Positions 35,402 to 44,371 of a stretch of DNA of 64,000 nucleotides are shown piece by piece. The notes beneath the pieces were generated by a model. It worked only from the letters and a program-made list of their open reading frames with translations, made no database searches and had not been told where the DNA came from. This DNA is from an uncultured Paracoccaceae bacterium (lineage in GTDB: Bacteria; Pseudomonadota; Alphaproteobacteria; Rhodobacterales; Rhodobacteraceae), in contig CALMJS010000030.1 in NCBI GenBank assembly GCA_937864535.1, positions 1 through 64,000 of the forward strand. The letters run 5' to 3'. Numbering within the stretch: the first letter of the stretch is position 1; every line of letters begins with the position of its first letter. A program made the translations under genes and the position numbers.

Positions 35402-36253
35402 ATGATGCACGACGACCACCGCAGCCATCCGCTGCGACATAGCGGCGAAGACAGGCGCGCCGCGCGCCATATCCCCGACACCCCACAAACGCGGTCCGGC
35501 ACCTACAAGCTGGCCTTTACCGACGAGGATTTTCTCTGCCGAGAGGATCTGCGCCCGGTTCGGCTCCAGCTCGAATTGCTCAAGCCCGAGGTGATGATGG
35601 ATGCGGCAGGCGTCGATTCGACCATCGTGATGTTCGGCGGAGCCCGGATTCCCGCCCCCGAGAATAAGGCGACGGCCCGCACCCCTGCACTCGCCGACCT
35701 GTCGCGGTTCTACACCGAGGCACAGACCTTTGCGCGGCTGATGACAGAACGGTCAATGGCCGCTGGCGGGCGTGACGGCGTAATTGTCACTGGCGGCGGT
35801 CCCGGTGTGATGGAGGCAGGCAACCGCGGTGCAGCCGAGGCGGGCGGGCGATCTGTCGGGCTCAATATCGTTTTGCCGCACGAACAGGCCCCGAATGCCT
35901 ATGTTACGCCTGAGCTCTGCTTCAACTTCCATTACTTTGCGATCCGCAAGATGCATTTCCTGATGCGGGCGCAGGCGCTCTGCGTGTTTCCGGGCGGGTT
36001 TGGCACCTTGGACGAGATGTTTGAAACCCTGACGCTGATCCAGACCGGGCGGATGTCGCAAATTCCGGTGCTGCTATTCGGGCGCGATTTTTGGACCAAT
36101 ATCATCAACTGGCAGGCTCTGGCCGAGGCTGGCACGATTTCCGACGAAGACCTCAAACTGTTTCGTATGGTTGAAACCGCCGAAGAGGCCATCGCGGAAA
36201 TCGACGCCTGGTCCCACGTTGGCGAACGTCGCGCCACAATTCCGGGCCGCTAA
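35402..36253 (+). CDS. LOG family protein (nucleoside 5'-monophosphate phosphoribohydrolase)
   Basis: A 283-residue lysine-decarboxylase-like/LOG protein that by family would split AMP or cytokinin-type nucleotides into base and ribose 5-phosphate. Motifs are VTGGGPGVMEAGNRGAAEAGG and the signature PGGFGTLDEMFE (about 198-209). The N-terminal 75 residues are an extra polar extension relative to short LOG proteins. AAGGA precedes the ATG at 35402. The stop is immediately followed by the gntK ATG (TAAATG). A pppGpp-nucleosidase-like role (as in PpnN) is also possible. Confidence 0.88.
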   Translation: MMHDDHRSHPLRHSGEDRRAARHIPDTPQTRSGTYKLAFTDEDFLCREDLRPVRLQLELLKPEVMMDAAGVDSTIVMFGGARIPAPENKATARTPALADLSRFYTEAQTFARLMTERSMAAGGRDGVIVTGGGPGVMEAGNRGAAEAGGRSVGLNIVLPHEQAPNAYVTPELCFNFHYFAIRKMHFLMRAQALCVFPGGFGTLDEMFETLTLIQTGRMSQIPVLLFGRDFWTNIINWQALAEAGTISDEDLKLFRMVETAEEAIAEIDAWSHVGERRATIPGR

Positions 36254-36748
36254 ATGACCTATCCGTTCTATCTGGTGATGGGTGTTTCCGGGTCGGGCAA
36301 GACCAGCATCGGCCAAACGATGGCTGCGCGGCTGGATGCCCTTTTCATTGACGCGGATGATCTGCACTCTGCGGAAAACGTGGCCCATATGCGCGCGGGG
36401 CATCCATTGACCGACGAAATGCGCTGGCCGTGGCTGACGACCTGTGCAGAAACGGTCGCGACCGAACGGACCAAACACCCGGTCATTCTGGCCTGTTCGG
36501 CGCTACGCCGTATCTATCGGGATAAACTGCGGGCGACGCACCCGGACTTGCGGTTGATCTACCCGGTTGCGAACCGGGATCTGATTGCGGATCGTATGTC
36601 CAAACGACAGGGCCACTATATGCCGGTCAGCCTGCTGGACAGCCAATTTGCGACCCTCGAAGAGCCGACGAGCGAAGAGGGCGCAATCTGCGTTCCGATC
36701 AATGGCACGGTCGAGGACATCGTGAAGGACATCCTCGACCGCATTTAG
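36254..36748 (+). CDS. gntK: gluconokinase
   Basis: Phosphorylates gluconate to 6-phosphogluconate with ATP. The protein has 164 residues. P-loop GVSGSGKTS (about 10-18), then IDADDLHSAENVAHMRAGHPLTDEMRWPWL and LACSALRRIYRDKLR, are GntK signatures, and RQGHYMPVSLLDSQFATLE matches the lid region. It starts directly at the stop of the LOG gene with no space. It is convergent with the Gfo/Idh gene, with three bases between. Confidence 0.92.
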   Translation: MTYPFYLVMGVSGSGKTSIGQTMAARLDALFIDADDLHSAENVAHMRAGHPLTDEMRWPWLTTCAETVATERTKHPVILACSALRRIYRDKLRATHPDLRLIYPVANRDLIADRMSKRQGHYMPVSLLDSQFATLEEPTSEEGAICVPINGTVEDIVKDILDRI

Positions 36749-36751
36749 CGA

Positions 36752-37861
36752 TTACTTGGCGATCCAGACGTTGCCGCCTGCCTGACTCTGCTGGCAGGCG
36801 CGGATGAACCACATCCCGTCCAGACCGTCGCTGAGCGTCGGCAAGAGAGAACCGTCAGCCTTGCCCTGGATCACGTCGGCCGCATCGGCGTAAATGGTCG
36901 CAAAGGCTTCGAGATAGCCTTCGGGATGGCCCGGCGGAATGCGGGTCCATTGGCCCGCCGCACCGCCCAGACCGGCACCGCCACGGGTGATGATCTGCTT
37001 GGGTTCGCCAAAGCGGGCAAACTGCATGACGTTGGGGTTCTCTTGCCCCCATTCGATGCTGCCTTTGTCGCCATAGATCCGCAGCGACAGCCCGTTTTCC
37101 TTGCCGACTGCCACCTGTGACGCCCAGAGCATACCCCGCGCACCGCCCTGCATTTTCAGCAGGATATGGGCGTTGTCATCGACCGCGCGCCCGTCAACCA
37201 TGCTGTGCAGTTCGGCCAGAAGCGCCTCGGTCTTGAGCCCGGACACGAAAGACAGCAGGTTAAAGGCGTGGGTGCCAATGTCCCCGATCGCGCCGCCACC
37301 AGCCTTGGCCGGATCGGTGCGCCATTCGGCCTGTTTATTGGCGGGATCGGCGGCTTCGGTCAGCCAGTCCTGCGCATATTCCGCCTGAATGACCCGGATT
37401 TTGCCCAGATCGCCGCGCGCGATCATCGCCCGCGCCTGCCGGATCAGCGGATAGCCGGTGTAGTTGTGGGTCAGGATGAACCGCGCCTTGGACTTGGCCG
37501 CGGCATCCGCAATGGCCTGTGCCTGATCTGCCGTCGCCGCCAGCGGTTTATCACAGATCACGTTAATCCCGGCGTTCAGGAATGCAATCGCCGGTCCCGC
37601 GTGCATGTGGTTCGGCGTCACGATTGCAACGGCGTCAATGCCATCGTCCATTGCGGCTTCGGCACTCGCCATCTCTTCGTAGCTAGAGTAGCTGCGCGCA
37701 ATGCCCAGTTCCGCCGCACTGGCAGCGGCGCGTTCAGGGTTCGACGACAGTGCCCCGGCGACCAGATCAAAGCGGTCATCAATACGGGCCGCAATACGGT
37801 GGACGCCACCGATAAATGCGCCCTGACCACCGCCAACCATACCTAGTTTCAGCTTTGTCAT
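36752..37861 (-). CDS. Gfo/Idh/MocA family oxidoreductase
   Basis: A 369-residue NAD(P)-dependent sugar dehydrogenase. The N-terminal Rossmann motif is GMVGGGQGAFIGGVHRIA. The catalytic lysine lies in ICDKPLA, and GGGAIGDIGTHAFNLL (about 185-200) carries the aspartate/histidine of the active site. The segment AEYAQDWLTEAADPANKQAEWR resembles the corresponding region of levoglucosan dehydrogenase-type members. It overlaps the upstream TIM-barrel gene by four bases (ATGA). The operon with that gene and lacI reads leftward, away from the ABC transporter operon. A 3-keto-glycoside-forming activity is possible. Confidence 0.87.
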   Translation of the reverse strand: MTKLKLGMVGGGQGAFIGGVHRIAARIDDRFDLVAGALSSNPERAAASAAELGIARSYSSYEEMASAEAAMDDGIDAVAIVTPNHMHAGPAIAFLNAGINVICDKPLAATADQAQAIADAAAKSKARFILTHNYTGYPLIRQARAMIARGDLGKIRVIQAEYAQDWLTEAADPANKQAEWRTDPAKAGGGAIGDIGTHAFNLLSFVSGLKTEALLAELHSMVDGRAVDDNAHILLKMQGGARGMLWASQVAVGKENGLSLRIYGDKGSIEWGQENPNVMQFARFGEPKQIITRGGAGLGGAAGQWTRIPPGHPEGYLEAFATIYADAADVIQGKADGSLLPTLSDGLDGMWFIRACQQSQAGGNVWIAK

Positions 37862-38913
37862 AGTCCCAACATCCGTTTGATTTGCGCCTCGTCCCGCTCG
37901 GCCCCGGCAAAATCGTCAAAGGCCTTCTCGGTCACTTCGATCAGGTGGCTCTCGATGAACGGAGCGCCCTCGGCAGCCCCTTGCTGCGGAGATTTGATGC
38001 AGCATTCCCACTCGAGCACGGCCCAGCTATCATAGCCGTATTGAGTCAATTTGCTAAAGATGCCAGCGAAATCAACCTGACCATCGCCCAGCGACCGGAA
38101 CCGGCCCGCGCGATCCGTCCAGCCCTGATAGCCGGAATAGACACCCTGCCGCCCGGTCGGGTTAAACTCGGCGTCCTTGACGTGGAAGGCGTTGATGCGG
38201 TCGTGATACAGGTCGATGAAGGCCAGATAGTCCAACTGTTGCAGGACAAAGTGCGAGGGATCGTAATTGATCATCGCAGCCGGGTGTTCCTTACAGGCAT
38301 CGAGGAACATTTCCCACGTTGCGCCGTCAAACACGTCTTCGCCGGGGTGGATTTCATAGCCCAGCGACACGCCGTTATCACGGTAAACGTCCAAAATCGG
38401 CATCCAACGGCGTCCGAGTTCGGCAAAGGCCTCTTCGATCAGGCCAGCGGGGCGCTGCGGCCACGGATAAAGATAGGGAAACGCGAGGCTGCCGGTAAAT
38501 CCGACCGAGGTTTTCAGCCCCAGTTTGCGTGACACAACGGCGGCCTTTTTCACCTGATCGACGGCCCATTCCTGACGGCCCTTTGCGTTGCCGTGCAGAT
38601 GTTTGGGCGCAAAGGCGTCAAAGGCCTCATTATAAATCGGGTTCACCGCCACCAATTGACCCTGCAAGTGGGTCGAGAGTTCGGTGATCTCTACCCCGGC
38701 ATCGGCGCAGATCCCTTTGACTTCGTCGCAATAGGTGTCGCTGTCATAGGCTTTGTCCAAATCGAACAAGTGGGGCACAAAGGTCGGGATTTGCACGCCC
38801 TTGTACCCCAGACCCGCGGCCCAGCGGGTGATACCTTCGAGTGTATTGAACGGCGCGTCTGCGCCTGCGAACTGCGCCAAGAAAATTCCCGGCCCCTTGA
38901 TCCGTGTCGTCAT
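37858..38913 (-). CDS. sugar phosphate isomerase/epimerase family protein (TIM barrel)
   Basis: A 351-residue xylose-isomerase-like barrel. Metal-binding residues lie in GYEIHPGEDVFD, INYDPSHFVLQQLD, INAFHVKDAEFN and the late VLEWECCIK (about 300-308). It is longer than the 250-290-residue members in this window. It is translationally coupled to the Gfo/Idh gene. By analogy with Gfo/Idh partner enzymes it may isomerise or eliminate from a 3-keto sugar. AGAGGA precedes the ATG at 38913. Confidence 0.82.
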   Translation of the reverse strand: MTTRIKGPGIFLAQFAGADAPFNTLEGITRWAAGLGYKGVQIPTFVPHLFDLDKAYDSDTYCDEVKGICADAGVEITELSTHLQGQLVAVNPIYNEAFDAFAPKHLHGNAKGRQEWAVDQVKKAAVVSRKLGLKTSVGFTGSLAFPYLYPWPQRPAGLIEEAFAELGRRWMPILDVYRDNGVSLGYEIHPGEDVFDGATWEMFLDACKEHPAAMINYDPSHFVLQQLDYLAFIDLYHDRINAFHVKDAEFNPTGRQGVYSGYQGWTDRAGRFRSLGDGQVDFAGIFSKLTQYGYDSWAVLEWECCIKSPQQGAAEGAPFIESHLIEVTEKAFDDFAGAERDEAQIKRMLGL

Positions 38914-38932
38914 TCTATCCTCTGTTCGAATG

Positions 38933-39973
38933 TTATTTTGTCATGTCATCCGCGCTCGGCACTTCTAGCCCCTGCATCGGCGGAAGGTCCGGTTCGTTGA
39001 TCGCCTGCATTGCGGCCTGCGCCAGAAAGGCTCCGGCACGGTCCACATTTTCTGGCAAAACCATCAACTCTTTCCGGAAGAGTTTCAGGAAAGGCACCGC
39101 CTCTTTGCCAAAAATATCAATATCTTGCCCCAGAACACGTCCGGCATTTTCGGCAGCGGCGACCGAGCCCATTGCAGCGACATGCGACCCGCAGATAATG
39201 CCGTCGATCTGCGGTTCTTCGGCCAGAACCTTGGCCATCTGGCTGCGGATCATCTCGCCGCCAGAATCGGACGTCACCCGCACCAGAGGGCGCAGATACA
39301 CCCCCAACTGGGCGGCGGCCTCGACGCTGCCACGGATCATTTCAGCGGAATAGAACTGTGCACGCGGCGGTGCGATGACCACGATATGGCGACGCCCCTT
39401 GGCCACCAATTGTTCGACCGCGATACGCCCGAATTCGACGTTGTCGTAATCGAAATAGGGGTGCTGATCTGCCCAATCCGAGCGGCCATGCGCGACAAAG
39501 GGGAATTTGTGTTCCATCAGATAGGCGATGCGCGCGTCTTGCGGTTCTGTCTGGTTCAGGATGATCGCATCCGCCGACCGGGTTTCGACGATATAGCGAA
39601 CGGGCCGCATTTTATCTTCGTCCGGAAAAAAATGCGTGATGATCAGATGGTAGGGCGTGTTCCGCAATGTCCGCGCAACCGAGGTGATCAACTGCGCGGT
39701 ATGGTTCATCATATCCGACTCCGGAGAGAGAATCAGACTGATGACATTCGTCTTGCCCGTGCGCAAACGGACCCCGGCGCGATTCGGAACATAGCCTATT
39801 TCAGAGGCGATTCGCTGGATCAAACGCTTGGTTTCAGCCCCGATATCAGGGGCATCATTTAGCGCCCGCGAAACGGTCGGAACCGCCAATCCGCTGATCC
39901 GCGAAATGGTTTTCAGGGTCGGTTTTTCACCCGGCTCAAGCTCGATCGGCCCCTTGATTTCATTGGCTACCAT
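38933..39973 (-). CDS. LacI family transcriptional regulator
   Basis: A 346-residue repressor with the LacI helix-turn-helix at about 15-65 (LKTISRISGLAVPTVSRALNDAPDIGAETKRLI and IGYVPNRAGVRLRTGKTN). A ribose-binding-like sugar domain follows (IAVEQLVAKGRRHIVVIAPP, IDGIICGSHVAAMGSV). The ATG at 39973 is chosen by a GGGGGG-containing ribosome site; the frame to 40069 is noise. It is divergent from the solute-binding gene, and the operator at 40133-40166 lies between them. It should repress the transporter/mannosidase operon until sugar is present. Confidence 0.93.
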   Translation of the reverse strand: MVANEIKGPIELEPGEKPTLKTISRISGLAVPTVSRALNDAPDIGAETKRLIQRIASEIGYVPNRAGVRLRTGKTNVISLILSPESDMMNHTAQLITSVARTLRNTPYHLIITHFFPDEDKMRPVRYIVETRSADAIILNQTEPQDARIAYLMEHKFPFVAHGRSDWADQHPYFDYDNVEFGRIAVEQLVAKGRRHIVVIAPPRAQFYSAEMIRGSVEAAAQLGVYLRPLVRVTSDSGGEMIRSQMAKVLAEEPQIDGIICGSHVAAMGSVAAAENAGRVLGQDIDIFGKEAVPFLKLFRKELMVLPENVDRAGAFLAQAAMQAINEPDLPPMQGLEVPSADDMTK

Positions 39974-40119
39974 GGCAGCCCCCCTTACTTTGTCCGCCCC
40001 ACGACGTGAGCATTTCCTTCGACTTGGTCCAGCCCCAAAATCACCAAGAGCACCCGGAATTTTCTGCATTGCGGCGACACTTTATTGCGAATGCAGCAAA
40101 CACAAGGTTCGAAAATTTC

Positions 40120-40166
40120 TTGTCATGCAAATCTAAATCGTTATAGGACTTTCTACAACGATTTAG
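40120..40166 (+). promoter_or_regulatory. promoter overlapped by a LacI-type operator
   Basis: A -35 TTGTCA (40120-40125) and -10 TATAGG (40142-40147) are spaced by 16 bases. Two perfect 10-bp inverted arms, CTAAATCGTT (40133-40142) and AACGATTTAG (40157-40166), flank the -10 and start site with a 14-base spacer. Each arm has the central CG typical of LacI sites. Bound repressor would cover the promoter of the transporter operon. Confidence 0.75.
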
Positions 40167-40186
40167 AACTCAGGGAGGAGCGAATC

Positions 40187-41410
40187 GTGAAACTGACAAC
40201 GAAACTACTGGCCGCATCCGCAATTGTTAGCGCAACCGGCGCCTTCGCGACGGATCTGGAAGTCACCCACTGGTGGACTTCGGGCGGCGAAGCTGCTGCT
40301 GTGGCCGAACTGGCCAAGCTGTTTGACGCCTCGGGCGATCATTGGGTTGACGGCGCGATCGCCGGTTCGGGCGGCACCGCTCGTCCGATCATGATCAGCC
40401 GCATCACCGGCGGCGACCCGATGGGCGCAACCCAGTTCAACCACGGCCAGCAGGCTCTGGAACTGGTCGAAGCCGGCCTGATGCTGGACCTGACCGACGT
40501 TGCCGAAGCCAACGACTGGAAAAACAAGATTTTCCCGAGCACCCTTCTGGATGCCTGCACCATCGACGGTCGCATCTACTGTGCCCCGGTGAACATCCAC
40601 TCGCCGGAATGGCTGTGGCTGTCGAACAAGGTCTATGAAGATCTGGGCCTGCCGGTTCCGACCAACTGGAACGAATTCGTGGCCTCTGCCGAAGCCGTCC
40701 GCGCCGCTGGCAAAGTGCCGCTGGCTCTGGGCAACCAGCCGTGGCAGTCGAACCTCGCGTTCGGCGCGATGCAGGTCGCCGTTGCCGGTCTCGACAACTG
40801 GAAAGCCGTGAACATGGACAAGAACATGGAAGTCGCCGCTGGCGATGCCTATGCCGCCGTGTTCCAGGCTGCTGCTGACGCACGCGGTCTGGCTGTCGGT
40901 TCGAACGTCCAGGACTGGAACCAGGCCACCAACCTCGTGATCACCGATCAGGCTGCTGGCCAGATCATGGGTGACTGGGCGCAGGGTGAATTCGCTGTTG
41001 CAGGCGAAGTTGCTGGCACCGATTACACCTGTCTGCCGGGTCTGGGCCTGAACGCCTACCTGTCGACCGGTGGTGACGCCTTCTACTTCCCGAAGCTGGA
41101 AGATGCAGAAAAGGAAGAAGCACAGAAGCGTCTGGCCGCGATGATCGTTTCGCCGGAAGCCCAGGTTGCCTTCAACCTGAAAAAAGGCTCGCTGCCGATC
41201 CGTGGCGACGTCGACCTGTCGGCAGCTAACGACTGTATGAAAAAAGGTCTGGAACTGCTGGCCTCTGGCAACGTGATGCCCTCGGGCGACATGCTGTGGA
41301 CCCCGGACACCCAGAAGCAAGTAGAAGACCTGATGGTCGAATTCTGGATGAGCGACATGGACCCCGCTGTGGCTCACGAGCGCTGGGTTGATATCCTGAG
41401 CAACAACTAA
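40187..41410 (+). CDS. ABC transporter sugar-binding protein (CUT1 type), GTG start
   Basis: A 407-residue periplasmic solute receptor. The signal peptide is MKLTTKLLAASAIVSATGAFA. The mature protein begins TDLEVTHWWTSGGEAAAV, as in glucose/mannose-type receptors of the family. QFNHGQQALELVEAGLMLDLTDVA and the WNQATNLVITDQAAGQIMGDWAQGEF region fit family-1 binding proteins. The GTG at 40187 has a GGGAGGAG site; the frame to 40085 is not used. It is the first gene of the LacI-controlled operon, and its codon use is biased toward common codons, suggesting high expression. Confidence 0.92.
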   Translation: MKLTTKLLAASAIVSATGAFATDLEVTHWWTSGGEAAAVAELAKLFDASGDHWVDGAIAGSGGTARPIMISRITGGDPMGATQFNHGQQALELVEAGLMLDLTDVAEANDWKNKIFPSTLLDACTIDGRIYCAPVNIHSPEWLWLSNKVYEDLGLPVPTNWNEFVASAEAVRAAGKVPLALGNQPWQSNLAFGAMQVAVAGLDNWKAVNMDKNMEVAAGDAYAAVFQAAADARGLAVGSNVQDWNQATNLVITDQAAGQIMGDWAQGEFAVAGEVAGTDYTCLPGLGLNAYLSTGGDAFYFPKLEDAEKEEAQKRLAAMIVSPEAQVAFNLKKGSLPIRGDVDLSAANDCMKKGLELLASGNVMPSGDMLWTPDTQKQVEDLMVEFWMSDMDPAVAHERWVDILSNN

Positions 41411-41430
41411 GGTTTAGGCCTTTCTTGTGG

Positions 41431-41463
41431 AGGGCCGCCCGACGCGAGTGGGCGGCCCTTTTT
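41431..41463 (+). terminator. partial terminator (attenuator) after the binding-protein gene
   Basis: AGGGCCGCCC / GGGCGGCCCT (41431-41440 with 41450-41459) followed by five T. It lies between the binding-protein gene and the permease genes, the usual way to make receptor in excess of the membrane parts. Confidence 0.85.
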
Positions 41464-41496
41464 GTCCTAGCGATAAGACGACCAGGGGACTTGGGG

Positions 41497-42390
41497 ATGT
41501 CATCCAAACCGATGCGCAAGCGCATGCTGCGCAATGTCAACGCTAAGATTGCAGCCATTCCGATGATCATCACCACGCTCGTGGTGTTTGTAGGTGGCAC
41601 GATCTGGTCCGTTGTCTATGCCTTCACCGGATCAAAGCTACTGCCGAAACTCAAGTTTGTCGGCTTTGACCAATTCGACCGTCTGTGGAGTAACAGCCGC
41701 TGGATGGTCTCGATCGAAAACCTGATGTGGTACGGGATTTTTGCGCTGGTCTTTACGATCGCCGTCGGCTTCCTGCTCGCGGTTCTGCTGGACCAGAAAA
41801 TCAGGTTCGAAGATACGTTCCGAACCATTTTGCTCTACCCGTTTGCCCTGTCCTTTATCGTGACGGGCCTCGTGTGGCAGTGGCTGCTGAACCCGGAATT
41901 GGGCATTCAGGCAGTGGTTCGCGGTATGGGCTGGACGAGCTTTACCTTTGATCCGCTGTATACCCCCGAACTCGTGCTGGTCGGCCTGTTGATGGCCGGA
42001 CTGTGGCAGGGCACCGGCTTTGTGATGTGTATCATGTTGGCTGGCCTGCGCGGCATCGACGAAGACATCTGGAAGGCCTCTCGTGTGGACGGCATTTCCA
42101 AATGGAAAACCTACCTCTTTGTCGTCATCCCGATGATGCGGCCTGTGTTCATCACCACGCTGGTGATCGTCGCCGCCGGCATCATCAAGCTCTACGATCT
42201 GGTCGTTGCAATGACGTCTGGCGGACCCGGCAACTCGAGCCAGGTTCCCGCGATGTATGTCTACGACTACATGTTCCAGGCGCAGAACCTAGGTCAGGGT
42301 CTGGCGGCGTCGACAATGATGCTGCTGTCGGTGCTGATCGTGTTGATCCCTTGGGCCTATCTCGAATTCGGAGGCAAGAAACGTGGCTGA
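41497..42390 (+). CDS. ABC transporter permease (MalF-like)
   Basis: A 297-residue inner-membrane protein with six predicted helices. The EAA loop is IDEDIWKASRVDGISKWKTYLFVVIPMMRP (about 210-240), which docks to the ATPase. The ATG at 41497 follows a G-rich site and places MSSKPMRKRM at the cytoplasmic side. It overlaps the next permease by eight bases. With its partner it forms the membrane channel of the CUT1 importer. Confidence 0.92.
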   Translation: MSSKPMRKRMLRNVNAKIAAIPMIITTLVVFVGGTIWSVVYAFTGSKLLPKLKFVGFDQFDRLWSNSRWMVSIENLMWYGIFALVFTIAVGFLLAVLLDQKIRFEDTFRTILLYPFALSFIVTGLVWQWLLNPELGIQAVVRGMGWTSFTFDPLYTPELVLVGLLMAGLWQGTGFVMCIMLAGLRGIDEDIWKASRVDGISKWKTYLFVVIPMMRPVFITTLVIVAAGIIKLYDLVVAMTSGGPGNSSQVPAMYVYDYMFQAQNLGQGLAASTMMLLSVLIVLIPWAYLEFGGKKRG

Positions 42391-43285
42391 CGCAACCGCA
42401 AACCTGTCCGGCCCGCGCGGTCCCAAACCCCGCAAGGCACTGTCCCGCCGGAATATTATCCTCTACGGCATTCTTGCCCTCGTAAGCCTCTATTACATCC
42501 TGCCGCTCTGGGTGATGGTCATGACCTCGCTCAAGGGGATGCCGGAAATCCGCATGGGCAATATCTTTGCCCCGCCGGTGGAAATCACGTTTGAACCCTG
42601 GGTCAAGGCATGGTCCTCGGCCTGTACCGGTCTGAACTGCGACGGCCTAAGCCGCGGGTTCTGGAACTCGATCCAGATCCTGATCCCCTCGGTCATTCTG
42701 TCGATCGCAATCGCATCGGTGAACGGCTACGCGCTGATCAACTGGAAGTTCAAAGGCTCCGAGGTCTTCTTTACCATCCTGATCTTTGGTTCGTTCATTC
42801 CCTACCAGATCATGCTCTACCCCATCGTTATCCTGCTGCGGGAAATGGGCATCTACGGGACGCTCTGGGGTCTGGTTCTGGTGCACTCTGTGTTTGGTAT
42901 GCCGATCCTGACGCTGCTGTTCCGCAACTATTTTTCTTCGGTGCCCGAAGAACTGTTCAAGGCCGCGCGTGTCGATGGCGCGGGGTTCTGGGGGATCTAT
43001 TTCCGGATCATGCTGCCGATGTCCCTGCCGATCTTTGTGGTCGCGGTCATTCTGCAGGTGACGGGCATCTGGAACGACTTCCTGTTCGGGGTCGTGTTTA
43101 CCAAGCCCGATCTCTACCCGATGACGGTGCAGCTCAATAACATCGTGAACTCTGTTCAGGGCGTCAAAGAATACAACGTCAACATGGCGGCAACGATGCT
43201 GACCGGCCTTGTTCCCCTGATCATCTATTTCGCTTCTGGAAAACTCTTTGTCCGCGGCATTGCTGCGGGTGCCGTGAAAGGCTGA
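42383..43285 (+). CDS. ABC transporter permease (MalG-like), GTG start
   Basis: A 300-residue inner-membrane protein with six helices. The EAA loop is VPEELFKAARVDGAGFWGIYFRIMLPMSLP (about 190-220). The loop segment SSACTGLNCDGLSRGFWNSIQI resembles glucose-type (GtsC-like) permeases. GGAGG lies ten bases before the GTG at 42383. It is six bases from the ATPase gene. Confidence 0.92.
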   Translation: MADATANLSGPRGPKPRKALSRRNIILYGILALVSLYYILPLWVMVMTSLKGMPEIRMGNIFAPPVEITFEPWVKAWSSACTGLNCDGLSRGFWNSIQILIPSVILSIAIASVNGYALINWKFKGSEVFFTILIFGSFIPYQIMLYPIVILLREMGIYGTLWGLVLVHSVFGMPILTLLFRNYFSSVPEELFKAARVDGAGFWGIYFRIMLPMSLPIFVVAVILQVTGIWNDFLFGVVFTKPDLYPMTVQLNNIVNSVQGVKEYNVNMAATMLTGLVPLIIYFASGKLFVRGIAAGAVKG

Positions 43286-43291
43286 CGACCC

Positions 43292-44371
43292 ATGACCTAT
43301 TCTGTCCAGATCAAGGACCTCGACCTCGAATTCGGCGCCGTCAAGGTGCTGCGCGGCCTGAACCTCGATATCAACGAAGGCGAGTTCCTCGTTCTTCTGG
43401 GATCGTCGGGCTGCGGGAAGTCGACCCTTCTCAACTGCATTGCTGGCCTCTTGGAACCGACTGACGGCCAGATTTTCATCAAGGACAATAACGTGACCTG
43501 GGCCGAGCCCAGCGAACGTGGCATCGGGATGGTGTTCCAGTCCTACGCGCTCTATCCGCAGATGACGGTGCGCGGGAACCTGTCCTTTGGCCTGAAAAAC
43601 GCCAAGGTTCCCAAGGCCGAGATCGAAAAGCGCGTCGCACGTGCCGCAGAAATCCTCCAGATCCAGCCCTTGCTAGATCGCAAACCGGCAGCTCTGTCCG
43701 GTGGTCAGCGTCAGCGCGTGGCCATCGGACGGGCGCTGGTGCGCGACGTGGATGTGTTCCTGTTCGACGAACCGCTGTCCAACCTCGATGCCAAATTGCG
43801 CGCCGACCTGCGGGTCGAGCTCAAGCGTCTGCACAACCAGCTGAAAAACACCATGATCTACGTGACCCACGACCAGATCGAGGCGATGACGCTGGCCGAC
43901 CGGATCGCCATCATGAAGGGCGGCGTCATCATGCAGCTGTCCAGCCCCGATGAAATCTATAACCGCCCCGCGAACAAATACGTCGCTGGATTTATCGGCA
44001 GCCCGTCGATGAACTTCCTCGACGGTGACCTGCGGAACGGGGCGTTTGTGCAAAACCAGATCGTGATCCCGATGGACGGCTATGCGTTCAAGGGCGACGC
44101 CAAAGCATCGGCCGCTGTGACGCTGGGCATTCGCCCCGAACACGTGCTGACCGGTCCCTTGGCTGAAACGGCACCGGTGCGGACCACTGTCACTGTGGAA
44201 CTGGTGGAACCGATGGGCTCTGACACGCTGGTCTATGCGGATCTGGCAGGGCAAACCTTCCGTATCCGGATGGACGGACAGGCCCGTGTGGCGATTGGCG
44301 ACAAGCTGGAAATCGGCCTGCAGCCGTCGCGCGCCTCGCTCTTTGATGCCAAGACCGAGGAGCGGCTATGA
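43292..44371 (+). CDS. ABC transporter ATP-binding protein (MalK/UgpC type)
   Basis: A 359-residue ATPase that powers the CUT1 importer. Walker A is GSSGCGKST (about 37-45), the Q-loop is GMVFQSYALYPQMTV, the signature is LSGGQRQRVAIGRALVR, Walker B is FLFDEPLSNLD and the switch is YVTHDQIEAM. The C-terminal TOBE domain (LGIRPEHV) is present. It overlaps the mannosidase gene start by four bases (ATGA), tying transporter and hydrolase synthesis. Confidence 0.95.
   Translation: MTYSVQIKDLDLEFGAVKVLRGLNLDINEGEFLVLLGSSGCGKSTLLNCIAGLLEPTDGQIFIKDNNVTWAEPSERGIGMVFQSYALYPQMTVRGNLSFGLKNAKVPKAEIEKRVARAAEILQIQPLLDRKPAALSGGQRQRVAIGRALVRDVDVFLFDEPLSNLDAKLRADLRVELKRLHNQLKNTMIYVTHDQIEAMTLADRIAIMKGGVIMQLSSPDEIYNRPANKYVAGFIGSPSMNFLDGDLRNGAFVQNQIVIPMDGYAFKGDAKASAAVTLGIRPEHVLTGPLAETAPVRTTVTVELVEPMGSDTLVYADLAGQTFRIRMDGQARVAIGDKLEIGLQPSRASLFDAKTEERL

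Noticed and set aside
40205-41377. 390-codon minus-strand frame
   Set aside because: Antisense to the solute-binding protein gene; long only because of biased third positions.
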